Shown here piece after piece: positions 25,883-35,106 of a stretch of 64,000 nucleotides of DNA. The DNA is from Bacteroidota bacterium. Lineage in GTDB: Bacteria > Bacteroidota > Bacteroidia > Flavobacteriales > Flavobacteriaceae. Made by a program: the position numbers and the translations under genes. Location of the stretch: contig JAEWHE010000045.1 in assembly GCA_023387965.1 (NCBI GenBank), positions 121,822 through 185,821 on the forward strand, written 5' to 3'. Numbering within the stretch: the stretch's first letter is position 1; every line of letters starts with the position of its first letter. Under the pieces are notes generated by a model, which was not told where the DNA came from, made no database searches, and saw only the letters and a program-made list of their open reading frames with translations.

Positions 25883-25890
25883 TACCTTTG
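25883..25890 (+). promoter_or_regulatory. -7 element of rpe
   Basis: TACCTTTG matches the Bacteroidetes -7 element and ends 16 nt before the rpe ATG. The -33 position has no TTG. Confidence 0.5.
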
Positions 25891-25906
25891 CCAAAACAAC
25901 AACACA

Positions 25907-26569
25907 ATGAAAAATATCCTAATTGCACCATCGGTTCTTGCCGCTGATTTTGGAAACTTGCAACGCGACCTCGAAATGATCAACGACAGCCAAGCCGATT
26001 GGTTTCACATCGACATCATGGACGGCGTTTTTGTACCCAATATTTCCTACGGAATGCCGGTTTTAGAAACCATTCAAAAACACGCCAAAAAAACCATCGA
26101 TGTGCATGTAATGATTGTCGATCCGGATCGTTACATCAAAACTTTTGCCGCTCTTGGAGCCAATGTTCTGAGCGTGCATTACGAAGCGTGTAACCATCTT
26201 CACCGTACTTTGCAAGCCATCAAAGCCGAAGGTATGAAAGCTGGTGTTGCCATCAATCCGCATACTCCAGTTTCTTTGCTTGAAGAGTTAATCAACGACA
26301 TCGATGTGGTTTGCGTCATGAGCGTAAATCCAGGTTTCGGCGGACAATCTTTCATTGAAAATACTTATAAAAAAGTCAAACAACTGAAAGAAATTATTGT
26401 TCGCAACAACGCATCCACTTTAATTGAAGTTGACGGCGGCGTGACCAACAAAAATGCCAAACAATTAGCGGAAGCTGGTGCAGATGTTCTGGTTGCCGGA
26501 AGCTACGTTTTTAAAGCCGAAAACCAAATTGAGACCATTGCCGATTTGAAAAAAATTGCTTCAGTTTAA
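25907..26569 (+). CDS. rpe: Ribulose-phosphate 3-epimerase
   Basis: The 220-residue TIM-barrel enzyme starts IAPSVLAADFGNLQRDLEMI and has the metal-site blocks WFHIDIMDGVFVPNISYG and DVHVMIVDPDRYI, the MSVNPGFGGQSFI loop, and the phosphate-binding end EVDGGVTNKN. It interconverts ribulose 5-phosphate and xylulose 5-phosphate in the pentose phosphate pathway. Its length is normal. Single gene with its own promoter and terminator. Confidence 0.96.
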   Translation: MKNILIAPSVLAADFGNLQRDLEMINDSQADWFHIDIMDGVFVPNISYGMPVLETIQKHAKKTIDVHVMIVDPDRYIKTFAALGANVLSVHYEACNHLHRTLQAIKAEGMKAGVAINPHTPVSLLEELINDIDVVCVMSVNPGFGGQSFIENTYKKVKQLKEIIVRNNASTLIEVDGGVTNKNAKQLAEAGADVLVAGSYVFKAENQIETIADLKKIASV

Positions 26570-26586
26570 AAATTTACAACGAAATA

Positions 26587-26626
26587 AAAAAGCCTGCAGA
26601 ACTTTATTTTTGCAGGCTTTCTTTTT
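26587..26626. terminator. Terminator between rpe and the M90 peptidase gene
   Basis: AAAGCCTGCA (26589-26598) pairs with TGCAGGCTTT (26611-26620) around a 12-nt loop. T-rich tracts follow in both directions, so it probably serves both convergent genes. Confidence 0.85.
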
Positions 26627-26642
26627 GATAAAAAATCAAGAA

Positions 26643-27437
26643 TTATTGATAATTAATCATTCGTTTTACCTTTTGAAATAAATCAGGGAAATGTTTCTCA
26701 AAATCACGCGGCGATTCAAAAAAATGCTCCAAAATTACCGCCAAAAATTCATATTGATTTTCAAAGGCATATTTCCGGAAATAATTTTTTTCGATTAAAT
26801 TTTTAGTAAAATTCTCATCCTGAAGTAACTTGGTAATCGAGGTAAATTCGTCGAAAAAAATGCTGGCATTCACATCACGACTTTTAATGGAATGTAGGTG
26901 AATTACATGGGCAAATTCATGCAAACCCAGATTTACATTGTCATTGGTAGATTGATGACCTTCGATAAAATGTTGCCATGAAAAAGCAACGGTTTTCATT
27001 TTAGGATTAAATTCACCTTTGTGATGGGTTCCGTTTGTTTCGGAAAAATAAATATCCGGATAAATTACGATGGTTTTTAAAAGTCCGGTTAAGTAATTCC
27101 GGAAGCCAAAGGTAAGCATGACGTAGGTTCCTGCGATTAAAAATTTCATTCCGGCAGTAACTTCAATGTCTTTTCCTACAAATTTGTGCCGTTCTAAAAA
27201 GCACTTCACCCGGTTTTCAAAATACCGTTGCTTTTTGGGCGACAACCTTTTATAGAATGGAAATTCTTTGAGCATGAAGGATTTTTGCTCAGGAGAAAAT
27301 CTGGAAGGAAACAAATAAAAATGAACTAAAAGCGGTTTTTTGAATATGATAGCGTAAGCCGGTTCAATGAATTTATTGAAAAGCAAAACGATTAAAACAA
27401 ACCCGACAAAAAACGCGAAAATGGTGGAACTTTCCAT
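26643..27437 (-). CDS. Zinc-dependent peptidase of the MtfA (M90) family, membrane-anchored
   Basis: The 264-residue protein carries the zinc motif HEFAH within LGLHEFAHVIHLHSIKSR and the family blocks FPFYKRLSPKKQRYFENRV and YVMLTFGFRN. E. coli MtfA is a soluble peptidase that interacts with the glucose regulator Mlc. This member has an N-terminal hydrophobic helix (about residues 5-24, IFAFFVGFVLIVLLF), so it is probably anchored in the inner membrane. ATG 27437 is used; a TTG seven codons upstream is less likely. The substrate is unknown. Confidence 0.8.
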   Translation of the reverse strand: MESSTIFAFFVGFVLIVLLFNKFIEPAYAIIFKKPLLVHFYLFPSRFSPEQKSFMLKEFPFYKRLSPKKQRYFENRVKCFLERHKFVGKDIEVTAGMKFLIAGTYVMLTFGFRNYLTGLLKTIVIYPDIYFSETNGTHHKGEFNPKMKTVAFSWQHFIEGHQSTNDNVNLGLHEFAHVIHLHSIKSRDVNASIFFDEFTSITKLLQDENFTKNLIEKNYFRKYAFENQYEFLAVILEHFFESPRDFEKHFPDLFQKVKRMINYQ

Positions 27438-27520
27438 AAAAAATTTCAGAAGGCTCAAGATAAAACTTATTTGTGGGACTGGAAAGTTTTACTGAGAAAA
27501 TAAAAAAAGAGGAAAATAAA

Positions 27521-27553
27521 AAAAACCGTAAAATCAAATTTTGATTTTACGGT
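27521..27553 (-). terminator. Terminator downstream of tRNA-Arg
   Basis: ACCGTAAAATCAAA (27525-27538) is complementary to TTTGATTTTACGGT (27540-27553). The minus strand continues into a run of eight T. It lies 4 bp from the 3' end of the tRNA. Confidence 0.85.
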
Positions 27554-27556
27554 CTG

Positions 27557-27630
27557 TGACCCCGGAGGGATTCGAACCCCCAACCAACGGAGCCGAAATC
27601 CGTCATTCTATCCAGTTGAACTACGAGGCC
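27557..27630 (-). tRNA. tRNA-Arg (anticodon TCG)
   Basis: A 74-nt cloverleaf on the minus strand. The acceptor stem GGCCTCG pairs with CGGGGTC (with G-U pairs), the discriminator base is A, the anticodon stem ACGGA/TCCGT closes the loop TTTCGGC with anticodon TCG, and the T arm contains GGTTCGAATCC. The CCA end is not encoded. It reads CGA-family arginine codons. It lies downstream of the dcw cluster and the YqeY gene. Confidence 0.95.
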
Positions 27631-27673
27631 ATTTCGGTTTGCAAATATAGCCGAATTTTATTGTTAAATAGGA

Positions 27674-28123
27674 CTATGCCAATAATTTTTTAACGATGGT
27701 GGAGATAGTTTTTCCATCGGCTTTGCCAGCTAATTCTGCGGAAGCTAACCCCATAACTAATCCCATGGCTTGCATTCCCGAAGCGTTATTTTCCGCAATA
27801 ATTTTAGAAACAACTGCTTCAATTTCGGTTTCGGATAATTGTGCCGGAAGAAATTTTTCGATGATGGCGGCTTGTTGAATTTCGGGTTCTGCGAGGTCTT
27901 CGCGTCCTTGTTCTTTGTAAATGTTAGCCGAATCTTTACGTTGTTTTACGAGTCTTTGTAATAACTTGATTTCGTTTTCTTGCGAAATTTCTTCTTTTGA
28001 CCCGGTTTCAGTTTGGGCTAATAACAATGCCGATTTAACAGCTCTTATGGCTTCAAGACTTAATGTGTCTTTGGCTCGCATTGCGTTTTTGATTTCGTCG
28101 TTGATTTGGTTTTGTAAGCTCAT
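27674..28123 (-). CDS. GatB/YqeY domain protein
   Basis: The 149-residue protein has the YqeY layout: DEIKNAMRAKDTLSLEAIRA, KSALLLAQTETGS, LLQRLVKQRKDSANIYKEQG, then the C-terminal GatB-like helical domain (FLPAQLSETEIEAVVSKII, GLVMGLASAELAGKADGK). The domain resembles the tRNA-binding tail of the GatB amidotransferase; the free-standing protein has no firmly known role. It follows ftsZ after a terminator and a palindromic repeat and precedes tRNA-Arg on the same strand. Confidence 0.9.
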   Translation of the reverse strand: MSLQNQINDEIKNAMRAKDTLSLEAIRAVKSALLLAQTETGSKEEISQENEIKLLQRLVKQRKDSANIYKEQGREDLAEPEIQQAAIIEKFLPAQLSETEIEAVVSKIIAENNASGMQAMGLVMGLASAELAGKADGKTISTIVKKLLA

Positions 28124-28170
28124 TTTATTTTTTTTTGCCTAATGTTTAAGAAATGCCTTTTGTTAATTTA

Positions 28171-28304
28171 ATAGCCCCGATTGTAGGGGAAATATTTTTA
28201 TTTTTTTTATGGAACTTGAACTGAATAGTTTTGGTTGAAAAAAATAAAAATATTGGAACGGAAAGCGGGAACTACGATTAAAAAATGCCTAAGCGATTGG
28301 CTCC
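28171..28304 (+). repeat. Long palindromic repeat family, copy B
   Basis: It begins TAGCCCCGATTGTAGGGGAA and ends GGAACGGAAAGCGGGAACTA followed by a GGCTCCT end. The inner arms AATATTTTTATTTTTTT and AAAAAAATAAAAATATT are exactly complementary around a 33-nt loop. The left GCGG core has changed to GGGG in this copy. It lies between the YqeY gene and the ftsZ terminator. Confidence 0.8.
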
Positions 28305-28322
28305 TGATTCTCGAAGCGAAGA

Positions 28323-28361
28323 TAAAAAAATAACCCGGAATTTCAATGAAAAATCCGGGTT
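28323..28361 (-). terminator. ftsZ / dcw cluster terminator
   Basis: AACCCGGA (28332-28339) pairs with TCCGGGTT (28354-28361). The minus strand continues into a run of seven T. It lies 23 bp after the ftsZ stop and ends the dcw cluster. Confidence 0.85.
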
Positions 28362-28383
28362 ACAGGGTTTTGGTTTGAGTTAG

Positions 28384-30330
28384 TTAATCCACGTTATCGT
28401 GAAGGAACGAGTTGTTAGAACGCAATTGTAAATCGTCGTTGCTATCGGTTCCTAACGACATTCGGGACTTGCTATTGTCTGCCTGATTGCTGGTGAGGTC
28501 GATTCCCATTCGCTTGTAGGCTGGTTCTTTTTCGAATTCGTCAACGCGTGAAGGATTGTTGTGAAATTTGTAATTAAATTCTTTCATTTTAGCTCTTCTC
28601 TCGTCTGCTCTTTTTTTCAAGGTTTGCTCGATTGTCATTTCTAATGGCGAAATTTCTTCGAAGCTTGGATTGTTGAATTTTGGCGTTTCCACTTCTTTTA
28701 CCTGAAGGTCGAGTTCTTTGTCGATTGGCATTTCGGTTTTGGCGACTGGCTTTGATTGTGTCAGTTCGTTTTCGATTTCCATGTAATCTTCCAAGGAATA
28801 TTTGATAACGCCGTTTTGGTTTACTTCAGTAACAGGCACAACTTGAACAGGTTGGTTTACCTGAATTTCTTTAGTATCATCGCTTAAATCGAAGAAAATC
28901 CTTTCTGGTTTTGGTGTTTCGGCTACCGGTTTTGGAGCGGGAACATCGAAGGAAAATGTGATTTGTTCTTCTTCTTTTTTATGGATGATAAATTCGGGCT
29001 CACGCACTTCCATCTCTTTTACTTCGTCAGTTGTGATGTAAAATTCGTGTTCGCTGATTGGCGATACGATTTGAAATTCTACATCGATGTTTTTGATGAA
29101 TTCTGTAGTTTTCACTAAATCAGAGACTTCTGCAACCGGTTCTGGCTTTGCGGGAATGATTTCTGGTTCTTCTAAGGAGAAAACTATTTTTTCTTCAACT
29201 ACCGGAATTTTTTTTTCTTCTACGACTGGTGCTGCAAAATCGAACGACTGAACGGGTTTGTGAGATAAATCACGTCCCATTCTTTGCTCGTCTTCAAGCG
29301 CGTGAATGATTTTTTTAGGTTCTGTGTTTACGATTTCGGCTTGTTGCTCGATGTTGAAACCTGTTGCAATAATAGTTACTGCAATTGACTCACCTAAAGA
29401 TTGATCTTCGCCAACACCCATGATGATGTTTGCGTTGTATCCTGCTTCGGCTTGGATGTGATCGTTGATTTCTCCAATTTCGTCAATGGTAATTTCATTG
29501 GTTCCAGAAACGATAAGCAACAATACGTTTTTGGCACCAGTAATCTTATTGTCGTTAAGCAATGGCGAATCCAAAGCGGCAACAATGGCTTCTTTAGCTC
29601 TATTATCTCCAATTGCTGTTGATGATCCCATGATGGCTGTTCCGCTGTCTGACAAAACGGTTTTAGCATCTTTAAGGTCGATATTTTGTGTGTAGTGATG
29701 TGTAATTACTTCGGCAATTCCTCTTGAAGCGGTTGCCAAAACTTCGTCAGCTTTCGAGAATCCAGCTTTAAAACCAAGGTTTCCGTAAACTTCACGAAGT
29801 TTGTTGTTGTTAATTACAATTAATGAATCTACTTGTTTTCTCAATCTTTCAACTCCTAAAAGTGCTTGTTCTGAACGTACTTTTCCTTCAAATTGGAACG
29901 GAATGGTTACGATTCCAACGGTTAAAATGTCGCGTTCTTTTGCTAGTTGCGCAATTACTGGAGCTGCACCAGTTCCGGTTCCACCACCCATTCCGGCAGT
30001 AATGAAAACCATTTTGGTATTGCTGTCAAGCATTTTTTCGATGTCGGAAATACTTTCAATTGCAGATTGTTGTCCTACTTCAGGGTTTGCTCCAGCTCCA
30101 AGACCTTCGGTTAGGTTCACTCCTAACTGAATTTTGTTAGGAACAGCACTATTTTGCAACGCTTGCGAATCAGTATTACAAACGATAAAATCTACTCCTT
30201 TTATTCCTTGTTGAAACATGTGGTTGATTGCGTTACTTCCGCCACCTCCAACGCCAATTACTTTAATTACATTTGATTGATTTTTAGGCAAATCGAATGC
30301 AATATTTCCAAAATCTGAGTTGCTTGTCAT
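28384..30330 (-). CDS. ftsZ: Cell division GTPase FtsZ
   Basis: The 648-residue protein has the FtsZ GTPase core in the first ~330 residues: VIGVGGGGSNAINHM, the tubulin signature GGGTGTG at 115-121, and the T7-loop/C-terminal domain GYNANIIMGVGEDQSLGES. The remaining ~320 residues are a long acidic, Pro/Glu/Val-rich linker, about twice the E. coli protein length. Long linkers of this kind are usual in Bacteroidetes. It polymerises into the Z ring. Last gene of the dcw cluster, 54 bp after ftsA. Confidence 0.98.
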   Translation of the reverse strand: MTSNSDFGNIAFDLPKNQSNVIKVIGVGGGGSNAINHMFQQGIKGVDFIVCNTDSQALQNSAVPNKIQLGVNLTEGLGAGANPEVGQQSAIESISDIEKMLDSNTKMVFITAGMGGGTGTGAAPVIAQLAKERDILTVGIVTIPFQFEGKVRSEQALLGVERLRKQVDSLIVINNNKLREVYGNLGFKAGFSKADEVLATASRGIAEVITHHYTQNIDLKDAKTVLSDSGTAIMGSSTAIGDNRAKEAIVAALDSPLLNDNKITGAKNVLLLIVSGTNEITIDEIGEINDHIQAEAGYNANIIMGVGEDQSLGESIAVTIIATGFNIEQQAEIVNTEPKKIIHALEDEQRMGRDLSHKPVQSFDFAAPVVEEKKIPVVEEKIVFSLEEPEIIPAKPEPVAEVSDLVKTTEFIKNIDVEFQIVSPISEHEFYITTDEVKEMEVREPEFIIHKKEEEQITFSFDVPAPKPVAETPKPERIFFDLSDDTKEIQVNQPVQVVPVTEVNQNGVIKYSLEDYMEIENELTQSKPVAKTEMPIDKELDLQVKEVETPKFNNPSFEEISPLEMTIEQTLKKRADERRAKMKEFNYKFHNNPSRVDEFEKEPAYKRMGIDLTSNQADNSKSRMSLGTDSNDDLQLRSNNSFLHDNVD

Positions 30331-30384
30331 AATATTTGGTTTTTTAATTTCTTTTTCTACTTAATTTATTTGGCTGATACTACT

Positions 30385-31767
30385 TTATTCAGCATTATCT
30401 AAAAATTCTCTAATTTTCTCTAAATATTTGTCGAGGATCGATTTTTTCACTCTTTCTCCTTGACTTGGCGGAACGGTCATTGGGGTTTCCTGAATGTCTT
30501 CAACTACCAAAGGTTTTTCCTCTTCTGGTTGTGCTATTGGAGCCACTGGAGTTGGATAAACTTGCTTAACGGGTTGCTGAATTTCTTTTGGAACCGCACT
30601 ACTTGTATTATTTCTGACAGAATTCATCACTAACCCTACGGCTGTAGCATATAACGGACTTGAAATTTCCTCGTCAGAATTTCCTGCCAAATGTTCGTTA
30701 GGATAACCAATTCTAGTGTCCATACCGGTGATATATTCCACCAATTGCTTGATATGTTTTAGCTCCGAGCCACCTCCGGTTAACACAATTCCTGCGATTA
30801 ATTTTCTACGTGGATCTTCATGACCGTACGCTTTGATTTCGGCAAAAACCTGGTCGATAATTTCCACTACACGTGCGTGAATGATTTTCGAAAGATTTTT
30901 TAAAGAAATTTCTTTGGGTTCTCTTCCTCTCAATCCCGGAATTGATACAATTTCGTTGTCTTTATTTTCACCAGGCCAAGCTGAACCAAATTTTACTTTC
31001 AGCAATTCGGCTTGTTTTTCGATGATCGAACATCCTTCTTTAATATCTTCGGTAATCACATTTCCTCCGAAAGGAATTACGGCGGTATGGCGAATAATTC
31101 CGTCTTTAAAAATCGCCAAATCAGTCGTTCCACCTCCGATATCAATCAAAGCAACACCTGCTTCTTTTTCTTCTTGACTCAAAACCGCATCTGCAGAAGC
31201 CAAAGGTTCTAAGGTCAATCCCGAAAGGTCTAAACCAGAACTTTTGATACATCTGCCAACATTTCTGATAGAAGCCGCTTGACCTACAACAACGTGAAAA
31301 CTTGACTCAAGTCTTCCGCCATGCATGCCAATTGGTTCTTTAATTTCGCTTTGACCATCAATTTTAAATTCTTGTGGCAAAACGTGAATAATTTCTTCTC
31401 CCGGAAGCATCGCTAATTTATGAACTTGATTCACTAATAAATCAATGTCATTGTCGCTAATCACTTCGTCAGGATTATTTCGGCTGATGTAATCGCTGTG
31501 TTGTAAACTGCGGATGTGTTGTCCGGCAATTCCTACTACCACATCTTTAATTTTATATCCAGAATTTTCTTCTGCTTCATGAATTGCTTGCTGGATGGAT
31601 TGAATGGTTTGGGTAATATTATTTACAACACCACGTGCCACACCAAGGCTTTTAGATCGTCCAACGCCTAAAATCTCTAGTTTTCCATACTCATTTTTCT
31701 TCCCAATCATTGCGACAATTTTTGTTGTCCCAATGTCTAAACCTACTGCAATGCTCTCTTTTTCCAT
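30385..31767 (-). CDS. ftsA: Cell division protein FtsA
   Basis: The 460-residue actin-like ATPase starts IAVGLDIGTTKIVAMIGKKN and contains the phosphate-2 motif VALIDIGGGTTDLAIFKDG and the adenosine motif GIVLTGGGSELKHI. A Pro/Val-rich stretch leads to a C-terminal amphipathic helix (ILDKYLEKIREFLDN) that should bind the membrane. FtsA anchors FtsZ and helps recruit the divisome. It lies 3 bp after ftsQ. Confidence 0.97.
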   Translation of the reverse strand: MEKESIAVGLDIGTTKIVAMIGKKNEYGKLEILGVGRSKSLGVARGVVNNITQTIQSIQQAIHEAEENSGYKIKDVVVGIAGQHIRSLQHSDYISRNNPDEVISDNDIDLLVNQVHKLAMLPGEEIIHVLPQEFKIDGQSEIKEPIGMHGGRLESSFHVVVGQAASIRNVGRCIKSSGLDLSGLTLEPLASADAVLSQEEKEAGVALIDIGGGTTDLAIFKDGIIRHTAVIPFGGNVITEDIKEGCSIIEKQAELLKVKFGSAWPGENKDNEIVSIPGLRGREPKEISLKNLSKIIHARVVEIIDQVFAEIKAYGHEDPRRKLIAGIVLTGGGSELKHIKQLVEYITGMDTRIGYPNEHLAGNSDEEISSPLYATAVGLVMNSVRNNTSSAVPKEIQQPVKQVYPTPVAPIAQPEEEKPLVVEDIQETPMTVPPSQGERVKKSILDKYLEKIREFLDNAE

Positions 31768-31770
31768 AAC

Positions 31771-32496
31771 TTAATTTTTGGTGCAAACAACCTGTTGCGT
31801 GAACTTAAGATTTACTGTCTTATAATTTTTTATCAAAGTGTCATGAACGGCCCGTTGAAAAAACGCTTTATAATTTTTAAACTTCTTTTCAATGTTGATG
31901 GGTTTTCCAAAATCGATCACGTAATTAAAATTGCGCGAGCTCATTTGAAGGTTTCCAGACGGCGAAATATTGACGCCAATAATGTTTTTTTGCAAAAATT
32001 CATCATCGTGAATGGTTTGTAAAACCTGAGTGATTTTTTCGTTTTTCAACTCACTCAAACTACCATCAACCAGCGGAACTCTCGCCGAAAAATTATCAGA
32101 AACAGGCATTCTACCACCTTGATAATCAATATAAAAAGAACTGTTTTCGTTAAACACTCTGGCAACGGGAGTTTTCTGCTCCACCACAGTTTTTAACACA
32201 CCATCAACACTCACATATACTTCCGTATTTTTAATCATATTGTGACTGTTGAGCTTTTTCTCCAAATTACTCAAATCTAGTTCAACTTTTTTGAAGCCCA
32301 AACGCCCTTGATTTTTTTCTATTAACAATTTATTAACCGATTCTTTAGTTAAAAACGGATTGTTTTCTGACACAAATTCCACCTTCGTTTTCAAAATTTT
32401 TCGGTTATCGTTTCTTTTTCCTGAAAAAGAAAACAAGAAAATTGCGACACCAAAAATGACAATCAATCTGATATTTGTCCAATTAAATTTTTTCAT
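31771..32496 (-). CDS. ftsQ: Cell division protein FtsQ/DivIB
   Basis: The 241-residue protein has one N-terminal transmembrane helix (IRLIVIFGVAIFLFSFSG, about 9-26) and a periplasmic POTRA-like region (KTKVEFVSENNPFLTKESV) followed by the FtsQ beta domain. It links early and late divisome proteins. Similarity is weak by eye, but size, topology and position between murC and ftsA make the call secure. Its start overlaps the murC stop by 14 bp. Confidence 0.9.
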   Translation of the reverse strand: MKKFNWTNIRLIVIFGVAIFLFSFSGKRNDNRKILKTKVEFVSENNPFLTKESVNKLLIEKNQGRLGFKKVELDLSNLEKKLNSHNMIKNTEVYVSVDGVLKTVVEQKTPVARVFNENSSFYIDYQGGRMPVSDNFSARVPLVDGSLSELKNEKITQVLQTIHDDEFLQKNIIGVNISPSGNLQMSSRNFNYVIDFGKPINIEKKFKNYKAFFQRAVHDTLIKNYKTVNLKFTQQVVCTKN

Positions 32497-33859
32497 CTAA
32501 CGCTTCTTTAATTGGTTTAACCATTTCACCAATATCTCCCGCTCCAATTGTAACAATCACAGTTGCATCTGTATTTAAAATTACGGAAATTAAATCGGTT
32601 TTTGCAATTATTTTCTTGTTATTTTTTGTTATTTTTTCTAACAATAAATTTGATGTAATGCCCGGAATTGGCAATTCTCTCGCCGGATAAATATCTAGCA
32701 AAATTACCTCGTCAAATTGCGAAAGACTTTCGGCAAATCCTTCTAAAAAATCACGCGTTCTGGAAAAAAGATGCGGTTGAAAAACAGCCAACACTTTTTG
32801 CTCCGGATATAATTCTCTCACAGCTTGATGTACTGCATTAATTTCTGTAGGATGATGTGCATAATCATCAATATAAACCAAATTATTTTTTTTGATTTGG
32901 TACGAAAAACGTCTTTTTACACCTTTAAAAGTAGCTAAAGCCGCCGCAATATTTTCTGCAGAAACTCCGTAGGTAAAAGCCATAGCGAAAGCCAAGAGTG
33001 CGTTTTGCAGATTATGTTTTCCAGGAAGATTGAAAGCAATATTCCTCACAATTCCGGATGGTGTTGCCACGTCAAAAAGATAACTTCCGTTTTCAATTCT
33101 TACATTATGTGCAAAAAACTTTGGCGTAGCATTCGGATTGATTGTTTCGCCCTTAACTGCCACGTCAACGGTTATGCCTTTTAACGGAAGCCCGTCGATG
33201 ACAAATAAATTATTTTTGTTCGAAATTTTTTCTGCAAATTCTACAAACGACGCTTCAATTGCGGCTGAATTTCCGTAAATATCCAAATGATCCGCATCCA
33301 TGGAAGTGATACAAGCGATATTAGGATGAAGATGTAAAAACGACCGATCAAATTCATCGGCTTCTACAACCGTCACAGTTTTTCCTGAACCAATGAGATT
33401 AGAATTGTAATTTTCTACAATTCCGCCTAAAAATGCGGTCACATCTACGCTACTTTTGTACAAGATATGTCCGAGAATACTCGAAGTTGTGGTTTTTCCA
33501 TGTGTTCCGGCAACGGCAAAACAAAAAGTATCTTTGGTAATAATGCCCAAAACTTCGGCACGTTTTTTTACTTGGTAATGATTATCCAAAAAATAATTCC
33601 ACTCCAAATGTGCTTTCGGAACGGCTGGCGTGATAATAACCAAAGTATTTTCGGGTAAATAATTTGAAGGAATATTTTGCAAATTATCTTCAAAATGAAT
33701 TGAAATTCCTAACGTTTCCAACTCTTTGGTCAATTCAGTTTCGGTTTTGTCATAACCACAAACATTCTTCCCGATAGCGTGGAAATATCGCGCCAAAGCA
33801 CTCATCCCAATGCCACCGATACCGATGAAATAAACGTTATGTATTTGATTCAGATTCAT
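32483..33859 (-). CDS. murC: UDP-N-acetylmuramate--L-alanine ligase
   Basis: The 458-residue Mur ligase has the MurC-type N-terminal Rossmann start VYFIGIGGIGMSALARYF, the ATP loop AVAGTHGKTTTSSILGHI, the central EADEFDRSFLHLHP and the later DDYAHHPTEI. It adds L-alanine to UDP-MurNAc, the first step of the peptide stem of peptidoglycan. Placed between murG and ftsQ, as usual in the cluster. Confidence 0.97.
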   Translation of the reverse strand: MNLNQIHNVYFIGIGGIGMSALARYFHAIGKNVCGYDKTETELTKELETLGISIHFEDNLQNIPSNYLPENTLVIITPAVPKAHLEWNYFLDNHYQVKKRAEVLGIITKDTFCFAVAGTHGKTTTSSILGHILYKSSVDVTAFLGGIVENYNSNLIGSGKTVTVVEADEFDRSFLHLHPNIACITSMDADHLDIYGNSAAIEASFVEFAEKISNKNNLFVIDGLPLKGITVDVAVKGETINPNATPKFFAHNVRIENGSYLFDVATPSGIVRNIAFNLPGKHNLQNALLAFAMAFTYGVSAENIAAALATFKGVKRRFSYQIKKNNLVYIDDYAHHPTEINAVHQAVRELYPEQKVLAVFQPHLFSRTRDFLEGFAESLSQFDEVILLDIYPARELPIPGITSNLLLEKITKNNKKIIAKTDLISVILNTDATVIVTIGAGDIGEMVKPIKEALDEKI

Positions 33860-33922
33860 TTTTTTAATTGCTAAGTTTTTGAGTTTTCAGATTACCATTA
33901 ACTCAAACTTTTTTTGTGTACT

Positions 33923-35011
33923 TTATTTTATTAGTTTTTCTATTTCGTCCACAATGTCTTTTGTGGCATTGGGTTTCGCCAATTTTTTTATGTTTTGACT
34001 TAAGCTAATTCGTAAATTTTCGTTGTTTAGCAAATCGCTGAAAGTTGATGCAAATTTTTCGTTTAGTTCGCTTTCCCTCAACATCAAAGCACCGTCTTTA
34101 TCCACAATTGCTTTGGCATTTTTGGTTTGATGGTCTTCGGCTACATTTGGCGACGGAATAAAAATTACCGGTTTCCCTACCAAGCAAAGTTCTGAAACTG
34201 ATGATGCACCAGCTCGAGAAATGATGCAATCTGCAGCAGCATAAACCAAGTCCATTCTGTCAATGAATGCTTTCACTTGAATTTGTTCATCGGAATATTT
34301 TTGGTATTCTTCAAAATAAAATTTCCCGCATTGCCAAATTACCTGAACATTTTGGTTTTTGAAATTTGGCATTTCTTGTTCAATCAATTGGTTAATTCGG
34401 CGAGAGCCTAAACTTCCACCAAGCACTAAAACTGTTTTTTTATTTTCTGAAAGACCAAAATATTGAATGGCTTCCTGTTTTTTATTTTCAATATCCAATA
34501 GATCCTGACGAACGGGATTTCCGGTTTGTACTAATTTTTGCGCCGGAAAAAATCTTTCTAAATTATCGTAAGCCACGCAAATTTTATTTGCTGTTTTACT
34601 CAACCACTTGTTGGTAATTCCCGGAAAAGAATTTTGTTCCTGAATTACTGTAGGAATATTGGCAAAACCAGCGGCACGAAGCAACGGACCACTAGCAAAA
34701 CCTCCAGTTCCGATAACTACATTTGGGCTAAATTCTCTAATAATTTTTCTTGATTTCAATAAACTGTCCATCAACTTTACCGGAAACATGGCATTGTCGA
34801 TGGTAAATTTTCTTTGCAAACCTGCAATCCACAACCCTTTGATGGGATAACCCGCTTGTGGTACTTTTTGCATTTCCATTTTATCTTTGGCACCCACAAA
34901 AAGAATTTCGCAGTCCGGAAAACGCAATTTTAATTCATTGGCAATTGCAATTGCCGGATAGATATGTCCTCCGGTTCCGCCACCACTTAATATGAATTTT
35001 AATTTTTGCAT
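33923..35011 (-). CDS. murG: Lipid II synthase MurG (N-acetylglucosaminyltransferase)
   Basis: The 362-residue GT28 enzyme has the donor/acceptor loops ILSGGGTGGHIYPAIAIANE and VVIGTGGFASGPLLRAA, and the C-terminal UDP-GlcNAc-binding blocks VLVLGGSLGSRRINQ and ISRAGASSVSELCLVGKP. It transfers GlcNAc to lipid I on the cytoplasmic face of the membrane to make lipid II. It follows ftsW after 95 bp. Confidence 0.97.
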   Translation of the reverse strand: MQKLKFILSGGGTGGHIYPAIAIANELKLRFPDCEILFVGAKDKMEMQKVPQAGYPIKGLWIAGLQRKFTIDNAMFPVKLMDSLLKSRKIIREFSPNVVIGTGGFASGPLLRAAGFANIPTVIQEQNSFPGITNKWLSKTANKICVAYDNLERFFPAQKLVQTGNPVRQDLLDIENKKQEAIQYFGLSENKKTVLVLGGSLGSRRINQLIEQEMPNFKNQNVQVIWQCGKFYFEEYQKYSDEQIQVKAFIDRMDLVYAAADCIISRAGASSVSELCLVGKPVIFIPSPNVAEDHQTKNAKAIVDKDGALMLRESELNEKFASTFSDLLNNENLRISLSQNIKKLAKPNATKDIVDEIEKLIK

Positions 35012-35106
35012 CTTTTTGTTTACTGTTTTTGTTTTCTTTTTGCCACTGATTAAAATGATTTTGAGAATTTTTGATAACTATGAACTCTTAATTCTTATAT
35101 CCTAAA

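Noticed and set aside
27557..27630. tRNA-Arg as an attachment site for an integrated element
   Set aside because: No partial 3' tRNA copy and no integrase gene was seen on either side.
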